A stretch of 17,077 bases of DNA, from positions 1 through 17,077 of the forward strand of contig JAGWVZ010000023.1 in assembly GCA_018970625.1 (NCBI GenBank), written 5' to 3'. Positions 6,869-14,927 of this stretch are shown here, piece after piece. The notes beneath the pieces were generated by a model that searched no databases, was not told where the DNA came from, and saw only the letters and a program-made list of their open reading frames with translations. The DNA is from Myxococcales bacterium. Its GTDB lineage: Bacteria > Myxococcota > Bradymonadia > REDH01. The translations under genes and the position numbers were made by a program. Within the stretch, counting starts at the first letter, position 1. The number at the start of each line of letters is the position of its first letter.

Positions 6869-9310
6869 TCAGGGTCTCTTGCGCGGCGCCGAGGGTGGGT
6901 TGTTCTGGCTATTTCGACCCGCAGGCCGCCCTGCCGATGGCCCTCTGGTCGCTTGCGCTTCACGCGACGCTGCCGACTCGCTTCGGGCGCCACCTCGGGG
7001 ACGGTCGTCGGCTTTGCCAACCGGCTTTCCTGCATGCTTCGGGCTGGCAGCGGGCTGAACGCCGTTGTGTTGCGTCTGAAAGCGTTTTCCGTTTTCGGTG
7101 CGGCCGGCGTCACGCGGCGGTCGGTCATCGGCGGGAATCAGGTGGTGCTGGCCGGGCCCAATCAGGTCGCCGCGTCCCATGCGACGCAGCGCCTCGCGCA
7201 GCACAGGCCAGTTCTCGGGATCGTGCCAGCGCAGAAACGCCTTGTGCAGTCGTCGAACCTTGAGCCCTCTGGGAATATGCACTTCCTCAGAGTCACGGGT
7301 GACCTTTTTCAGCGGGTTTTTGCCTGAATGATACATGGCGGTGGCAGTCGCCATGGGCGACGGCAGAAACGCCTGCACCTGGTCGGCCTTGAAGCCGTTC
7401 TTTTTAAGCCACAGGGCCAGCTCCAGCATGTCTTCGTCGGTGGTGCCGGGGTGTGCCGCAATAAAATACGGGATGAGATATTGCTGCTTGCCGGCCTCGG
7501 CCGAATATTTCTCGAATAATTCCTTGAATCGGTCGTAAGCGCCCATGCCCGGCTTCATCATTTTGGACAGTGGCCCATCGGACAGGTGTTCGGGGGCAAT
7601 TTTCAGATAACCACCGACATGGTGAGTTACCAGTTCCTTGACGTACCGAGGGTCCTCGACGGCCAGGTCGTAGCGAACTCCTGAGGCAATCAGGACCTTT
7701 TTGATGCCGGGAATCGCGCGGGCTTTTCGGTAGAGCTCAATGAGCGCGCTGTGGTCGGTTTGCAGGTTTTCGCAAACCCCGGGATAAACGCAGCTGGGTT
7801 TGCGGCAGGAAGCCTCAATTTCGCGCGATTTACAGGCAATCCGATACATATTGGCGGTGGGGCCACCAAGGTCAGAAACAACGCCCGTAAATCCCGGTAA
7901 TCCGTCGCGGAGCGCAGCGACCTCGCCCAGGATCGATTTCTGCGAACGGTTCTGAATAATGCGTCCCTCGTGTTCGGTAATCGAACAGAAGGTACACCCT
8001 CCAAAACAACCGCGCTGAATGGTCACCGAAAAGCGAATCATCTGATATGCGGGAATTTTCGCGTTCCCGTATTTCGGATGCGGAACACGAGCGAATGGCC
8101 GCTCGTACACGTAATCCATTTCCGGCATCGACAGTGGAATCGGGGGTGGATTGACCCACAATTCCCGATCACCATGTCGTTGAATCAGGGCGCGTGCATT
8201 GTGCGGGTTGGATTCGCGGTGCAGAATTCGTGAGGCGTGTGCATACAGGATCGCGTCGTTGGCGACCGCCTCGAAATCGGGCAGGCGAATGACCCCCAGC
8301 GCTCGCGCAGCCCGGGTGACGCGGGCCACCGGAGGCTGCGCTTCAGGCACACACTCAACAGCGGACGCCTGTGCATCGGCCTGGGCAGGAGCGCCGCACT
8401 CCGGGTTTGCAACGCCCTGCGCATCGGTGGTGACCGATTCACCGGTGGTGGGTTCGCTGAGCGCCAGCGGAGCCGCCGCATCTTTTGATCCGCACGAAGC
8501 GTCCTGCGGTGATAATTCCTGGTAGGGGTTGGGCTGTACCTCGACGCGACCGGGCGCATCCACCGATGTAGAGTCAATGACCTTCCAGCCTGGCAGGGGT
8601 GCCTTCACCGCGAACGCCGTGCCGCGCAAATCCCGAATTTCCTGAATTTTTTCGCCTTCGGCCAGCCGCCATGTGAGCTCTACCAGGGCGCGCTCTGCAT
8701 TTCCGTACAGCACAATATCGGCCTTGGCGTCGAACAGAATCGAGCGCCGAACCTTCTCGGACCAGTAATCGTAGTGTGCAATGCGGCGAAGGCTGGCCTC
8801 AATGCCACCGGCCACAATGGGCACACCGCTGAACGCTTCGCGGCAGCGCTGTGCATAGACCAGTACGGCCCGATCGGGGCGTTTGCCTGCGGCGGCGTCG
8901 GGCGTGTAGGCGTCATCCGAGCGAAGGCGGCGGTCTGATGTATAGTGATTCACCATGGAATCCATGTTTCCGGCGGTGATCCCAAAATACAGTCGGGGGC
9001 GACCCAGCGCCCGAAATGCATCGACCGATGACCAGTCCGGCTGCGCGATAATCCCGACGCGAAAACCCTGTGATTCCAGCAGACGACCGACGATGGCCAT
9101 GCCAAAGCTCGGGTGATCCACGTAGGCGTCGCCCGTCACGAGCACGACGTCGCATTCATCCCAGCCCAGGGCCTGCATCTCTTCGCGGCTCGTGGGCAGA
9201 AACTTCGCTGGCACAACGGGGCGCCAGGGCGCGCGCCGGAACAGGCCGGGTGCCTTGATGGGCACAACCTTCGGTGGTCGGGCCACCGTTTCAGTGACGA
9301 CAGAACTCAT
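6869..9310 (-). CDS. ygiQ: YgiQ-family radical SAM protein (UPF0313)
   Basis: The protein is 813 residues long from ATG 9310. The frame stays open to GTG 9352, but the similarity to E. coli YgiQ starts after residue 20 and neither start has a clear Shine-Dalgarno. [18 protein letters not shown] and [15 protein letters not shown] mark the N-terminal YgiQ domain. The radical SAM cluster motif is [12 protein letters not shown], whose three cysteines hold the 4Fe-4S cluster. [18 protein letters not shown] and HDPENWP are further family blocks. An Ala/Pro-rich acidic linker between the two domains is roughly twice the length I recall for E. coli, and the tail is long, basic and disordered. The reaction catalysed by YgiQ proteins is not established. 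The amidase gene ends 105 bases upstream, so co-transcription is possible. Confidence 0.95.
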   Translation of the reverse strand: MSSVVTETVARPPKVVPIKAPGLFRRAPWRPVVPAKFLPTSREEMQALGWDECDVVLVTGDAYVDHPSFGMAIVGRLLESQGFRVGIIAQPDWSSVDAFRALGRPRLYFGITAGNMDSMVNHYTSDRRLRSDDAYTPDAAAGKRPDRAVLVYAQRCREAFSGVPIVAGGIEASLRRIAHYDYWSEKVRRSILFDAKADIVLYGNAERALVELTWRLAEGEKIQEIRDLRGTAFAVKAPLPGWKVIDSTSVDAPGRVEVQPNPYQELSPQDASCGSKDAAAPLALSEPTTGESVTTDAQGVANPECGAPAQADAQASAVECVPEAQPPVARVTRAARALGVIRLPDFEAVANDAILYAHASRILHRESNPHNARALIQRHGDRELWVNPPPIPLSMPEMDYVYERPFARVPHPKYGNAKIPAYQMIRFSVTIQRGCFGGCTFCSITEHEGRIIQNRSQKSILGEVAALRDGLPGFTGVVSDLGGPTANMYRIACKSREIEASCRKPSCVYPGVCENLQTDHSALIELYRKARAIPGIKKVLIASGVRYDLAVEDPRYVKELVTHHVGGYLKIAPEHLSDGPLSKMMKPGMGAYDRFKELFEKYSAEAGKQQYLIPYFIAAHPGTTDEDMLELALWLKKNGFKADQVQAFLPSPMATATAMYHSGKNPLKKVTRDSEEVHIPRGLKVRRLHKAFLRWHDPENWPVLREALRRMGRGDLIGPGQHHLIPADDRPPRDAGRTENGKRFQTQHNGVQPAASPKHAGKPVGKADDRPRGGARSESAASREAQATRGPSAGRPAGRNSQNNPPSAPRKRP

Positions 9311-9415
9311 GGACAGGCCGGATAGCAGAGCGTCAGCGCGGTGGTCAAACACCGACCGTGGTGGGTAGGCACGACACCGGCGATTGACCAGCCCCTGTGC
9401 AGCGGCGATGATGTA

Positions 9416-10798
9416 TCAGACGATGGTGCCAGATGCACCTTTGCCCTGCAAAAGGCCCTGTACCTCGCGCGCCAGAGCGAGCAGCAGTGCGTCGTCGTGG
9501 CGTCGCCCGCCCACCTGAACACCGACCGGCAATCCGTCGATTTCGCCGCAAGGAATGGTGAGCGCCGGCTGCCCGCTCAGGTTGGCGATGACCGTAAATG
9601 CTCCCAGCGGCGCCACCGCGTGAAACAGCTCGGCCGGCGGTAACGACGCGAACTCGCCCACGCGGAAGGGCAGCACGCCCACCGTGGGCGACAACATGAC
9701 GTCCACCCCGCTGAGCATCTCAATGCCGAGTGCCTCAAAATGCAGAAAACGGCGGCGAGCGTCGTCTTCGGTTACCGTGCGACCGGCTTCCCAGAACCAG
9801 CGAACCACCGGCTGCAATTGTCCGCGACCGATCACCGGAATGCGCGAGATGAGTTTCTGATAAATCGGAATAAATTCTTCAATGTTTCCGCGGGGACGCT
9901 CTCGCTCCACAAGCTGGTGGCCAGCGCTTTCAAGCGCGGCGGCGACTCGTCGCACCAGCGCTTCAATGCGCGGGTCGAGCGCGCCATGAGGCGGACTCAT
10001 GATCATGCCGATTTTCAGCCGCCGCACGGGTTCTTTCGAACGCTCCAGATGGTGTTGCATGCCGGGCGCGGCGAGCACATCGAGCAGGGCGGCGGCGTCG
10101 TCGATGGATCGGGCGAGCGGCCCGATGCTGACCATGCCAAACGGGTCAATGCGGGCGGCGTCATCGGGCACCAGACCACGGGTGGGTTTATGGCCGATCA
10201 GCCCGTTGAGCGATGCGGGAATACGTACCGAACCTGCGCCATCACTGCCGGGCGCAATTGGCAGCAGACCCGCCGCGATCGCAGCGCCGGCGCCGCCGCT
10301 CGAACCGCCCGCAGTATGATTCAGGTTCCAGGGGTTGCGAGTAGGCGGTTGCAGGGCGGTCTCGGTAATGGGCAGCATGCCCAGCTCGGACATGGTCGTT
10401 TTGCCGAGCAGCACAAAGCCGGCGGCGCGCATCCGGCGCACCACGCTGTCGTCCACGGGAGACCAGAGCCAGCGAAACGCGCGCGAGCCCAGCTGCGTGC
10501 GCGTGTTCCGCATCATGTGATGGTCTTTCATGGCGGTGGGCACACCATGGAAAGGCCCCAGCGAAGCACCATCCAATACAGCGCGATCGGCACGCTTTGC
10601 TGCGCGCAGCGCATCTCTCTCAAACACGGACACGAAGGCCTGCAACTGAGGATTATGCGCTTGAATTCGGTCCAGATAGCGCTGAACCAGCTCGGTCGAG
10701 GTAATTTTCCGCTCGCGAATCAGACGCGCCTGCTCGAGTGCGCTCAGGTGCAACAGTTCGTCGGCGGCGAATGCAGGGGCCAGCGGAAGGGTCGTCAT
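9416..10798 (-). CDS. Amidase signature family hydrolase
   Basis: This 460-residue enzyme has the Ser-cisSer-Lys catalytic triad of the amidase signature family: K91 in PTAMKDH, S166 in GGSSGGAG, and nucleophile S190 in GSDGAGSVRIPAS. The S166-S190 spacing of 24 equals that of fatty-acid amide hydrolase. The C-terminal block GQPALTIPCG...GLPVGVQ completes the fold. These enzymes hydrolyse linear amides, including aryl, acyl and indole acetamides; there is no GatB or GatC nearby, so a role in Gln-tRNA formation is unlikely. No clear signal peptide is present, although the N-terminus LPLAPAFAADE has a weak resemblance to a cleavage site. ATG 10798 has no obvious Shine-Dalgarno. It lies 93 bases after the Asp/Thr-rich lipoprotein and 105 bases before ygiQ. 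The substrate is unknown. Confidence 0.93.
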   Translation of the reverse strand: MTTLPLAPAFAADELLHLSALEQARLIRERKITSTELVQRYLDRIQAHNPQLQAFVSVFERDALRAAKRADRAVLDGASLGPFHGVPTAMKDHHMMRNTRTQLGSRAFRWLWSPVDDSVVRRMRAAGFVLLGKTTMSELGMLPITETALQPPTRNPWNLNHTAGGSSGGAGAAIAAGLLPIAPGSDGAGSVRIPASLNGLIGHKPTRGLVPDDAARIDPFGMVSIGPLARSIDDAAALLDVLAAPGMQHHLERSKEPVRRLKIGMIMSPPHGALDPRIEALVRRVAAALESAGHQLVERERPRGNIEEFIPIYQKLISRIPVIGRGQLQPVVRWFWEAGRTVTEDDARRRFLHFEALGIEMLSGVDVMLSPTVGVLPFRVGEFASLPPAELFHAVAPLGAFTVIANLSGQPALTIPCGEIDGLPVGVQVGGRRHDDALLLALAREVQGLLQGKGASGTIV

Positions 10799-10840
10799 GA
10801 GTGCGGCCGTGGCAGAGAAAGCTGAGGTGAATACCGCGCT

Positions 10841-10898
10841 GCGCTAGCCGTTTGCCCGAGCACATGCAATTGCCCTGAACACCGACCAGAGCTAGCGC
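10841..10898. repeat. Inverted repeat upstream of the amidase gene
   Basis: GCGCTAGC (10841-10848) and GCTAGCGC (10891-10898) are perfect 8-bp inverted arms separated by 42 bases. The right arm covers the stop codon of the Asp/Thr-rich lipoprotein. It could act as an operator or an RNA hairpin in the amidase leader, but an 8-bp match is within chance expectation for a window this size. Confidence 0.3.
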
Positions 10899-12379
10899 GT
10901 AAACGTTCGCGGCGACTGCGTGAGCTCTCGCCATCCAGCACCGCAGGGGTCGGGTGCATCGAGCGCGTACGCCCGCACGGTATGCGTGCCGGTTTCAAGC
11001 CAGTCCAACAGGGCGGTGTCATGAGTCAGGTTGTAGCCATGATTCGAAGTGCCACCACAAACGCCCGCTGTGCCGACGTCGGCGCGAATATCTGCCGCCC
11101 TGACAAGCCGCTCCAGAGACTCTGAACCACCGTTTCGGAAATAAACGAGGCGAACAAAGGTCTCTGTCGACCAGCTGTCGCCGTCACAGGCCCAGCCTGT
11201 AACGCCGGCGGCATTTACGCTGTCAAGGTAGCCATTCGGACGGGTGGCGGTGGTTGAAATGTCGACATCGTCGATGAAGTACCCTTCGTAAGTAACCGAG
11301 TCATCGGTCGTCAAAAGGAACCCCAGGCGCATGTTGCTGGTCAGACACGAGGCTGGAAGCGTGTACTGAAAACGGGTCCACGAGCTGAAATACCCATCGA
11401 TAAACTCACTGACGTTCGTCCAGCTGGCACCGCCATCAGGACTACACTGCAGTCGTATGCCGTCATAGGTTGTCTCTGTTTCACCTGTGAGCCAGAATGA
11501 GACGGTGACCGGACAGGAAGCGCAGTTTGTAACACTGGTAGAACTACTCCAGGTCAGGCGATCGGACCGATCATTACTGTAATAGGTCGCCCCATTGTTG
11601 GTATCCATGCCGTGCGTACCGCTGCGACGGGAAAAGGTATTTCGACCCCAGCCACCTGTTAGCGTCCATCCATCCGTCCCGGAATCCCAGCCCCAGACAG
11701 GGTTCAGAATGGTGTTTCCAAAATCGCGGCCACAGACACTCGCAGGGAGCGTCGGCGTTACATGGCCCGGATCCGTATCTGGGCCAATGTCCGCGATCGT
11801 TACATCGGTCACATCACTTGCCGCTGTATCCGTTACGTCGACGATATCCTCGGCAATATCTGGCGCCGCGTCCGTAAGCGCATCCATGGCCACATCGGAG
11901 ACGACGTCCGCCGGGGCCGTATCGCCGACCGCATCTGCAATGACGTCAGCATAAGTCGTATCGGGTGCAACGTCGTCCTGTAAATCGGCGTCAGGCGCTT
12001 GGATGTCACCCGAAACGGTGTCGCTGATCGTGTCAGAAGGCGGAGTATTTGAATCGCCGTCGTCGATGTCCGGCGTTGTCGTGTCGTCTGTTGTGGTGTC
12101 TTCGTCCGTCGTCGTGTCGACAGGCCGAACGTCGCGTGGCAGCTCGTCGGCGTCTGATTCAACATCTTCTTCTTCGTCATCTCGACGCGTGTCCCGCTCT
12201 TCGTCCTCGACTACGACAGGACTGATAAGGTCAGCCGTCGCGCAGCCAGAGAGCGCCTGCAGGGCGGCAGTACAAAGAAGTGCTGAGGCAAGACGAAGCG
12301 TCGGAGTCGACAAACCGCCCCCGCAGCCGGAACGCGCGAGTGTCTCAGGCAAAGCCTGCGTGGAAGCAACGCTGCGCAT
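10892..12379 (-). CDS. Lipoprotein with Asp/Thr-rich linker and beta-sandwich domains
   Basis: From ATG 12379 this is 495 residues. A TTG at 12313 would give a tidier lipoprotein signal (STPTLRLASALLCTAALQALSGC) and may be the true start; TTG 12418 is unlikely because a candidate promoter predicts transcription starting almost on it. The lipid Cys is C46. Residues 58-204 form an acidic linker built of Asp, Thr, Val and Ala with no fold, typical of surface lipoproteins in Bradymonadota/Myxococcota. Residues 217-375 resemble a jelly-roll module (WGWDSGTDGWTL, GYFIDDVDIS). Residues 382-495 resemble a beta-sandwich with GYLDSV...GWACD and THTVRAYALD, seen in secreted proteins. Paired cysteines suggest disulfides. 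No catalytic motif is visible; a carbohydrate-binding or adhesive role is an inference. The TPP enzyme gene lies upstream. Confidence 0.85.
   Translation of the reverse strand: MRSVASTQALPETLARSGCGGGLSTPTLRLASALLCTAALQALSGCATADLISPVVVEDEERDTRRDDEEEDVESDADELPRDVRPVDTTTDEDTTTDDTTTPDIDDGDSNTPPSDTISDTVSGDIQAPDADLQDDVAPDTTYADVIADAVGDTAPADVVSDVAMDALTDAAPDIAEDIVDVTDTAASDVTDVTIADIGPDTDPGHVTPTLPASVCGRDFGNTILNPVWGWDSGTDGWTLTGGWGRNTFSRRSGTHGMDTNNGATYYSNDRSDRLTWSSSTSVTNCASCPVTVSFWLTGETETTYDGIRLQCSPDGGASWTNVSEFIDGYFSSWTRFQYTLPASCLTSNMRLGFLLTTDDSVTYEGYFIDDVDISTTATRPNGYLDSVNAAGVTGWACDGDSWSTETFVRLVYFRNGGSESLERLVRAADIRADVGTAGVCGGTSNHGYNLTHDTALLDWLETGTHTVRAYALDAPDPCGAGWRELTQSPRTFTR
11768..12208 (-). repeat. 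Low-complexity Asp/Thr/Val/Ala linker region
   Basis: About 147 codons dominated by GAC/GAT, ACG/ACA, GTC and GCC, with irregular short units such as DTTTDEDTTT and SDVTDVTIAD. The opposite strand therefore reads as a long Ser/Val-rich open frame that is not a gene. Confidence 0.7.
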
Positions 12380-12431
12380 ACGTCCGGGGGAGCAGGAGAG
12401 ACGGAGATTTCGACCCAAAGATGAACGCCCG

Positions 12432-12460
12432 ATGGTAGCGCCGAGTCACACTACGGACAA
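12432..12460 (-). promoter_or_regulatory. Candidate sigma-70 promoter for the Asp/Thr-rich lipoprotein
   Basis: On the minus strand, TTGTCC (12455-12460) and TACCAT (12432-12437) are separated by 17 bases; each box matches 4 of 6 consensus bases. Transcription would begin near 12425, leaving about 45 bases before ATG 12379. Confidence 0.4.
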
Positions 12461-12512
12461 CAGGCAAAATACGCGTGTCTGTGTCTCGATCCCCCGGGGT
12501 TCGTCATTGCAT

Positions 12513-14264
12513 TCAGATCGACAGCGACCCTTCGCGGAAGTCACTGTCTGCCAGAATCACGTTGATGCACACGGGCGTGCCCGCGCGCGACAACCGCTTG
12601 GCCTCGTCGAGCGCAGCATCAACCTCGGCCGGGTCAGACACCAGAATGCCCTTGCCGCCGTATCCCTCGGCCACCTTGTGATAATCGGTGTAGAGCAATT
12701 TGGTTCCGACGGCGTCTCCGAGAATGGTGACCTGATCGCGTGCGATCTGCTGCCAGCTGGCGTCGGTGCCAATGACCACGATGGGCGCAAAGCCGCTGCG
12801 CACATAGGTGTCAAACTCAGCGAGACTGTACGCGCTGGAACCGTCGCCATAAAACAGCCAGACTTCGGCGCTGGGGTGCACGCTCGCCGCGCCCGTCGCA
12901 AAGCCGCCGCCGACGCCCAGCGTTCCAAACACGCCGGGGTCGAGCCAGCGCAGCGGACCGCGAGGCCGTACAATGTACGAGCCGGTCGCCACGAAGTCGC
13001 CGCCGTCCACAATGACCACGCTGTCGTCGGCGATTTTTTCTTCAATGCGCTGAAACAGATAGACGGGGTCCACGCGAGGGCCGCTCGTGGACGCGCGCGC
13101 CGCAATCTCGTTGTCGCGTTTGTCTTCGCGCCCCTTCAACGCCGAGAACCACTCGGACCAGTCACCCGGACGCACCTGCTGCGACAATTCCAGCAGAAAC
13201 TGTCCGGGGTGGTCGTGCACAGCGATCGTCGGCTTGCGATTCTTGGTCAGCGCCGTGGTATCGAGATTAATGGAGACCAGCGTGGCGTCCTTGTTGATTT
13301 TGAGGCCGTAACCGAGACGAAAATCGAATGGGAAACCCGCGACAATGACCACGTCAGCTTCTTTCAGGGCCGCATTTCGCGCGTGGCGAAACTGAATGTC
13401 GTTGAACCGACCGAGCAATCCGCGGGCAGAACCTCCCAGAAAGGTGGGAAGGCCCATGGTGCGCACTGCGCTCGCAATGTCCTCGGCCTGGGCGGGAGTC
13501 TGGTTCACCATGGCCTGATTGCCGATGACCAGCACGGGTTTGCGCGCACCGGCCAACGCCTGAGCCACCTGCTTCAACTGGGAGGGAACCCGCGAGCGAG
13601 ACGGTGCAGTGGAGCGTGGCGCGGTGGTGATGGGCAGGTGGGGCGTATGAAACTGATGCTCCAGATACCCCAGCATCGCCGTCTGCGCGGCCTTTCCGAC
13701 GGCGCCTTTCATTTTATCGACGCCCGACTCTTTCAGGTACCACTCCTTGACCAGTGACTTGGGGTACAGCAGGTCCACCGCGATCTCGAGAAACACCGGC
13801 CCGGGGACGCCTTCCGTAGCTACCGCGAACGCCTTGTGCAGCATGGGCTCAATATCCTGCACCCGGTTACAGCGGGCGGCCCACTTGGTGATGGGCTTCA
13901 TGAGCGACAGCTGATCAACGTCCTGCAAAGAACCACGACCGCGCAACACCGTCGCCGTGGCACCACCCAGAATCAGGATGGGCTGCTGCGCTTCCTGCGC
14001 ATTCTTGACGGCCGTGACGGTGTTGGTGACACCGGGGCCGGCGGTAACGGCGCAAACGCCGGGAATACCGGTCATGCGGCTGGCAGCGTCTGCGGCAAAC
14101 GCAGCCGACTTTTCGTCGCGCATGTCGATAATGTTCAGGCCAGCCAGTTTCGCACCATGCAAAATGGGCGAAATATGCCCACCGCAAAGGTTAAACAGGC
14201 TCTTTACGCCATATTGCGCAAGTACCTGGCCTACGATTGCGCCACCATGAATCGGCTGAGTCAT
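12513..14264 (-). CDS. TPP-dependent enzyme, ILVBL/HACL2-like (acetolactate synthase family)
   Basis: The protein is 583 residues from ATG 14264, which has CAGGAG 5 bases upstream. The pyrimidine-binding domain (about 1-170) has LCGGHISPILHGAK, catalytic Glu E51 in MRDEKSAAFAADA, and GPGVTNTVTAVKNAQEAQQP. The central domain (about 230-360) has ARKPVLVIGNQA, and the diphosphate domain carries GDG at 473-475. Overall it resembles human ILVBL (HACL2), which cleaves 2-hydroxyacyl-CoA, more than biosynthetic IlvB; no regulatory IlvN gene is adjacent. The second Asn of the GDG-x-NN magnesium motif is replaced by T500 (VIGTDASW), where I recall GNDAGW in ILVBL. The start overlaps the tetR stop by ATGA, so the two are translationally coupled. 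Acetolactate synthase activity cannot be excluded. Confidence 0.9.
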   Translation of the reverse strand: MTQPIHGGAIVGQVLAQYGVKSLFNLCGGHISPILHGAKLAGLNIIDMRDEKSAAFAADAASRMTGIPGVCAVTAGPGVTNTVTAVKNAQEAQQPILILGGATATVLRGRGSLQDVDQLSLMKPITKWAARCNRVQDIEPMLHKAFAVATEGVPGPVFLEIAVDLLYPKSLVKEWYLKESGVDKMKGAVGKAAQTAMLGYLEHQFHTPHLPITTAPRSTAPSRSRVPSQLKQVAQALAGARKPVLVIGNQAMVNQTPAQAEDIASAVRTMGLPTFLGGSARGLLGRFNDIQFRHARNAALKEADVVIVAGFPFDFRLGYGLKINKDATLVSINLDTTALTKNRKPTIAVHDHPGQFLLELSQQVRPGDWSEWFSALKGREDKRDNEIAARASTSGPRVDPVYLFQRIEEKIADDSVVIVDGGDFVATGSYIVRPRGPLRWLDPGVFGTLGVGGGFATGAASVHPSAEVWLFYGDGSSAYSLAEFDTYVRSGFAPIVVIGTDASWQQIARDQVTILGDAVGTKLLYTDYHKVAEGYGGKGILVSDPAEVDAALDEAKRLSRAGTPVCINVILADSDFREGSLSI

Positions 14265-14875
14265 TCGGTCTCCTGAGGCAAAATTGTCGACGAGCTGAAA
14301 GACATGTGCAGGTCCATCGTCCAGCCATTTTGCAGGGCGGAATCGACGACCGGCTGTACCAGTTGAACCACGAGTGTGCGCAAATCGCGGGTCCGCAAAC
14401 GGCCCGACCAGAGCTCCAGCCCAAGCCCGTGCAGGACAATGGACGCACGCCCGACCAGCGCAAACCGAACCGCGGGCGACAAATGGGCGTACCGGGGATA
14501 CTGTCCCATGCGCTCGGCCAGCTGTCGCCGCACGGGGCCCCATTTGCCGTGCCAGGGGTGCACCGTCAGAAAAATCGCCTCGTACAGGCGAGGCTCATCG
14601 AGCGCAAACCGCAGCCACCCCTCACCCGCTGCCCACAGCGGATCATCGCCCTCGGACATCGCGCCCGCCCGAGCCACAAATTCGCCGATGATACGGTCCA
14701 TGAGTCTCTCATGAAGCGCATCCATCGATGAAAATGCGGTAAATACAGGTGCAATAGACGCACCGAGCGATGACGCGATGGTGCGAGCGCTCACCGACGC
14801 AATGCCTGCCGCTCGCGTTTGCGACAAAGCAGCGTCCAGGATGATGTCCGATGTAAAGCGAGTTCGGGGTGCCAT
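14261..14875 (-). CDS. TetR-family transcriptional regulator
   Basis: This 204-residue protein has an N-terminal helix-turn-helix of TetR type: TSDIILDAALSQTRAAGI, then SVSARTIASSLGAS and PVFTAFSSMDALHERLM (about residues 8-60). The all-helical ligand/dimer domain follows and matches no specific subfamily that I can name. ATG 14875 has no Shine-Dalgarno, but a near-consensus -10 box ends 8 bases upstream, so the mRNA is probably leaderless or nearly so. Inverted repeats in that promoter are plausible binding sites for this protein, suggesting autorepression. The gene overlaps the TPP enzyme by ATGA, which makes that enzyme the likely regulated target. The glutathione S-transferase gene ends 52 bases upstream. 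Confidence 0.92.
   Translation of the reverse strand: MAPRTRFTSDIILDAALSQTRAAGIASVSARTIASSLGASIAPVFTAFSSMDALHERLMDRIIGEFVARAGAMSEGDDPLWAAGEGWLRFALDEPRLYEAIFLTVHPWHGKWGPVRRQLAERMGQYPRYAHLSPAVRFALVGRASIVLHGLGLELWSGRLRTRDLRTLVVQLVQPVVDSALQNGWTMDLHMSFSSSTILPQETE
14270..14275 (-). promoter_or_regulatory. Shine-Dalgarno of the TPP enzyme inside the tetR end
   Basis: CAGGAG on the minus strand, 5 bases before ATG 14264 and inside the last codons of tetR. It fixes the TPP-enzyme start against an open frame that continues to 14543 inside tetR. Confidence 0.75.
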
Positions 14876-14883
14876 GGCGACAG

Positions 14884-14911
14884 ATTATACATAGCAACTG
14901 TTATCTATCAA
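14884..14911 (-). promoter_or_regulatory. Strong sigma-70 promoter of the tetR/TPP-enzyme operon
   Basis: On the minus strand, TTGATA (14906-14911) and TATAAT (14884-14889) are separated by 16 bases; the -10 box is a perfect consensus. Initiation 6-8 bases after it falls on or next to ATG 14875. Confidence 0.75.
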
Positions 14912-14920
14912 GCGCTATGT
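14889..14920. promoter_or_regulatory. Inverted repeats overlapping the tetR promoter (candidate operator)
   Basis: ACATAGC (14889-14895) and GCTATGT (14914-14920) are perfect 7-bp arms 18 bases apart that bracket the -35/-10 spacer. Inside them lies an imperfect dyad, ATAG-C-AAC-T-GTT-AT-CTAT (14891-14908). Either could be the TetR operator; a bound dimer would block RNA polymerase. Confidence 0.5.
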
Positions 14921-14927
14921 GCAATCC

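Noticed and set aside
9740..10825. 361-codon plus-strand open frame
   Set aside because: Entirely antisense to the amidase gene, which has all catalytic residues; the frame reads as low-information sequence.
12361..12418. TTG 12418 as start of the Asp/Thr-rich lipoprotein
   Set aside because: It would lie within a few bases of the predicted transcription start and give an over-long, Cys-containing region before the signal peptide.
12003..13757. 584-codon plus-strand open frame
   Set aside because: Its first part is the antisense of the Asp/Thr-rich linker (hence Ser/Val-rich), and the rest is antisense to the TPP enzyme. No motif or Shine-Dalgarno supports it.
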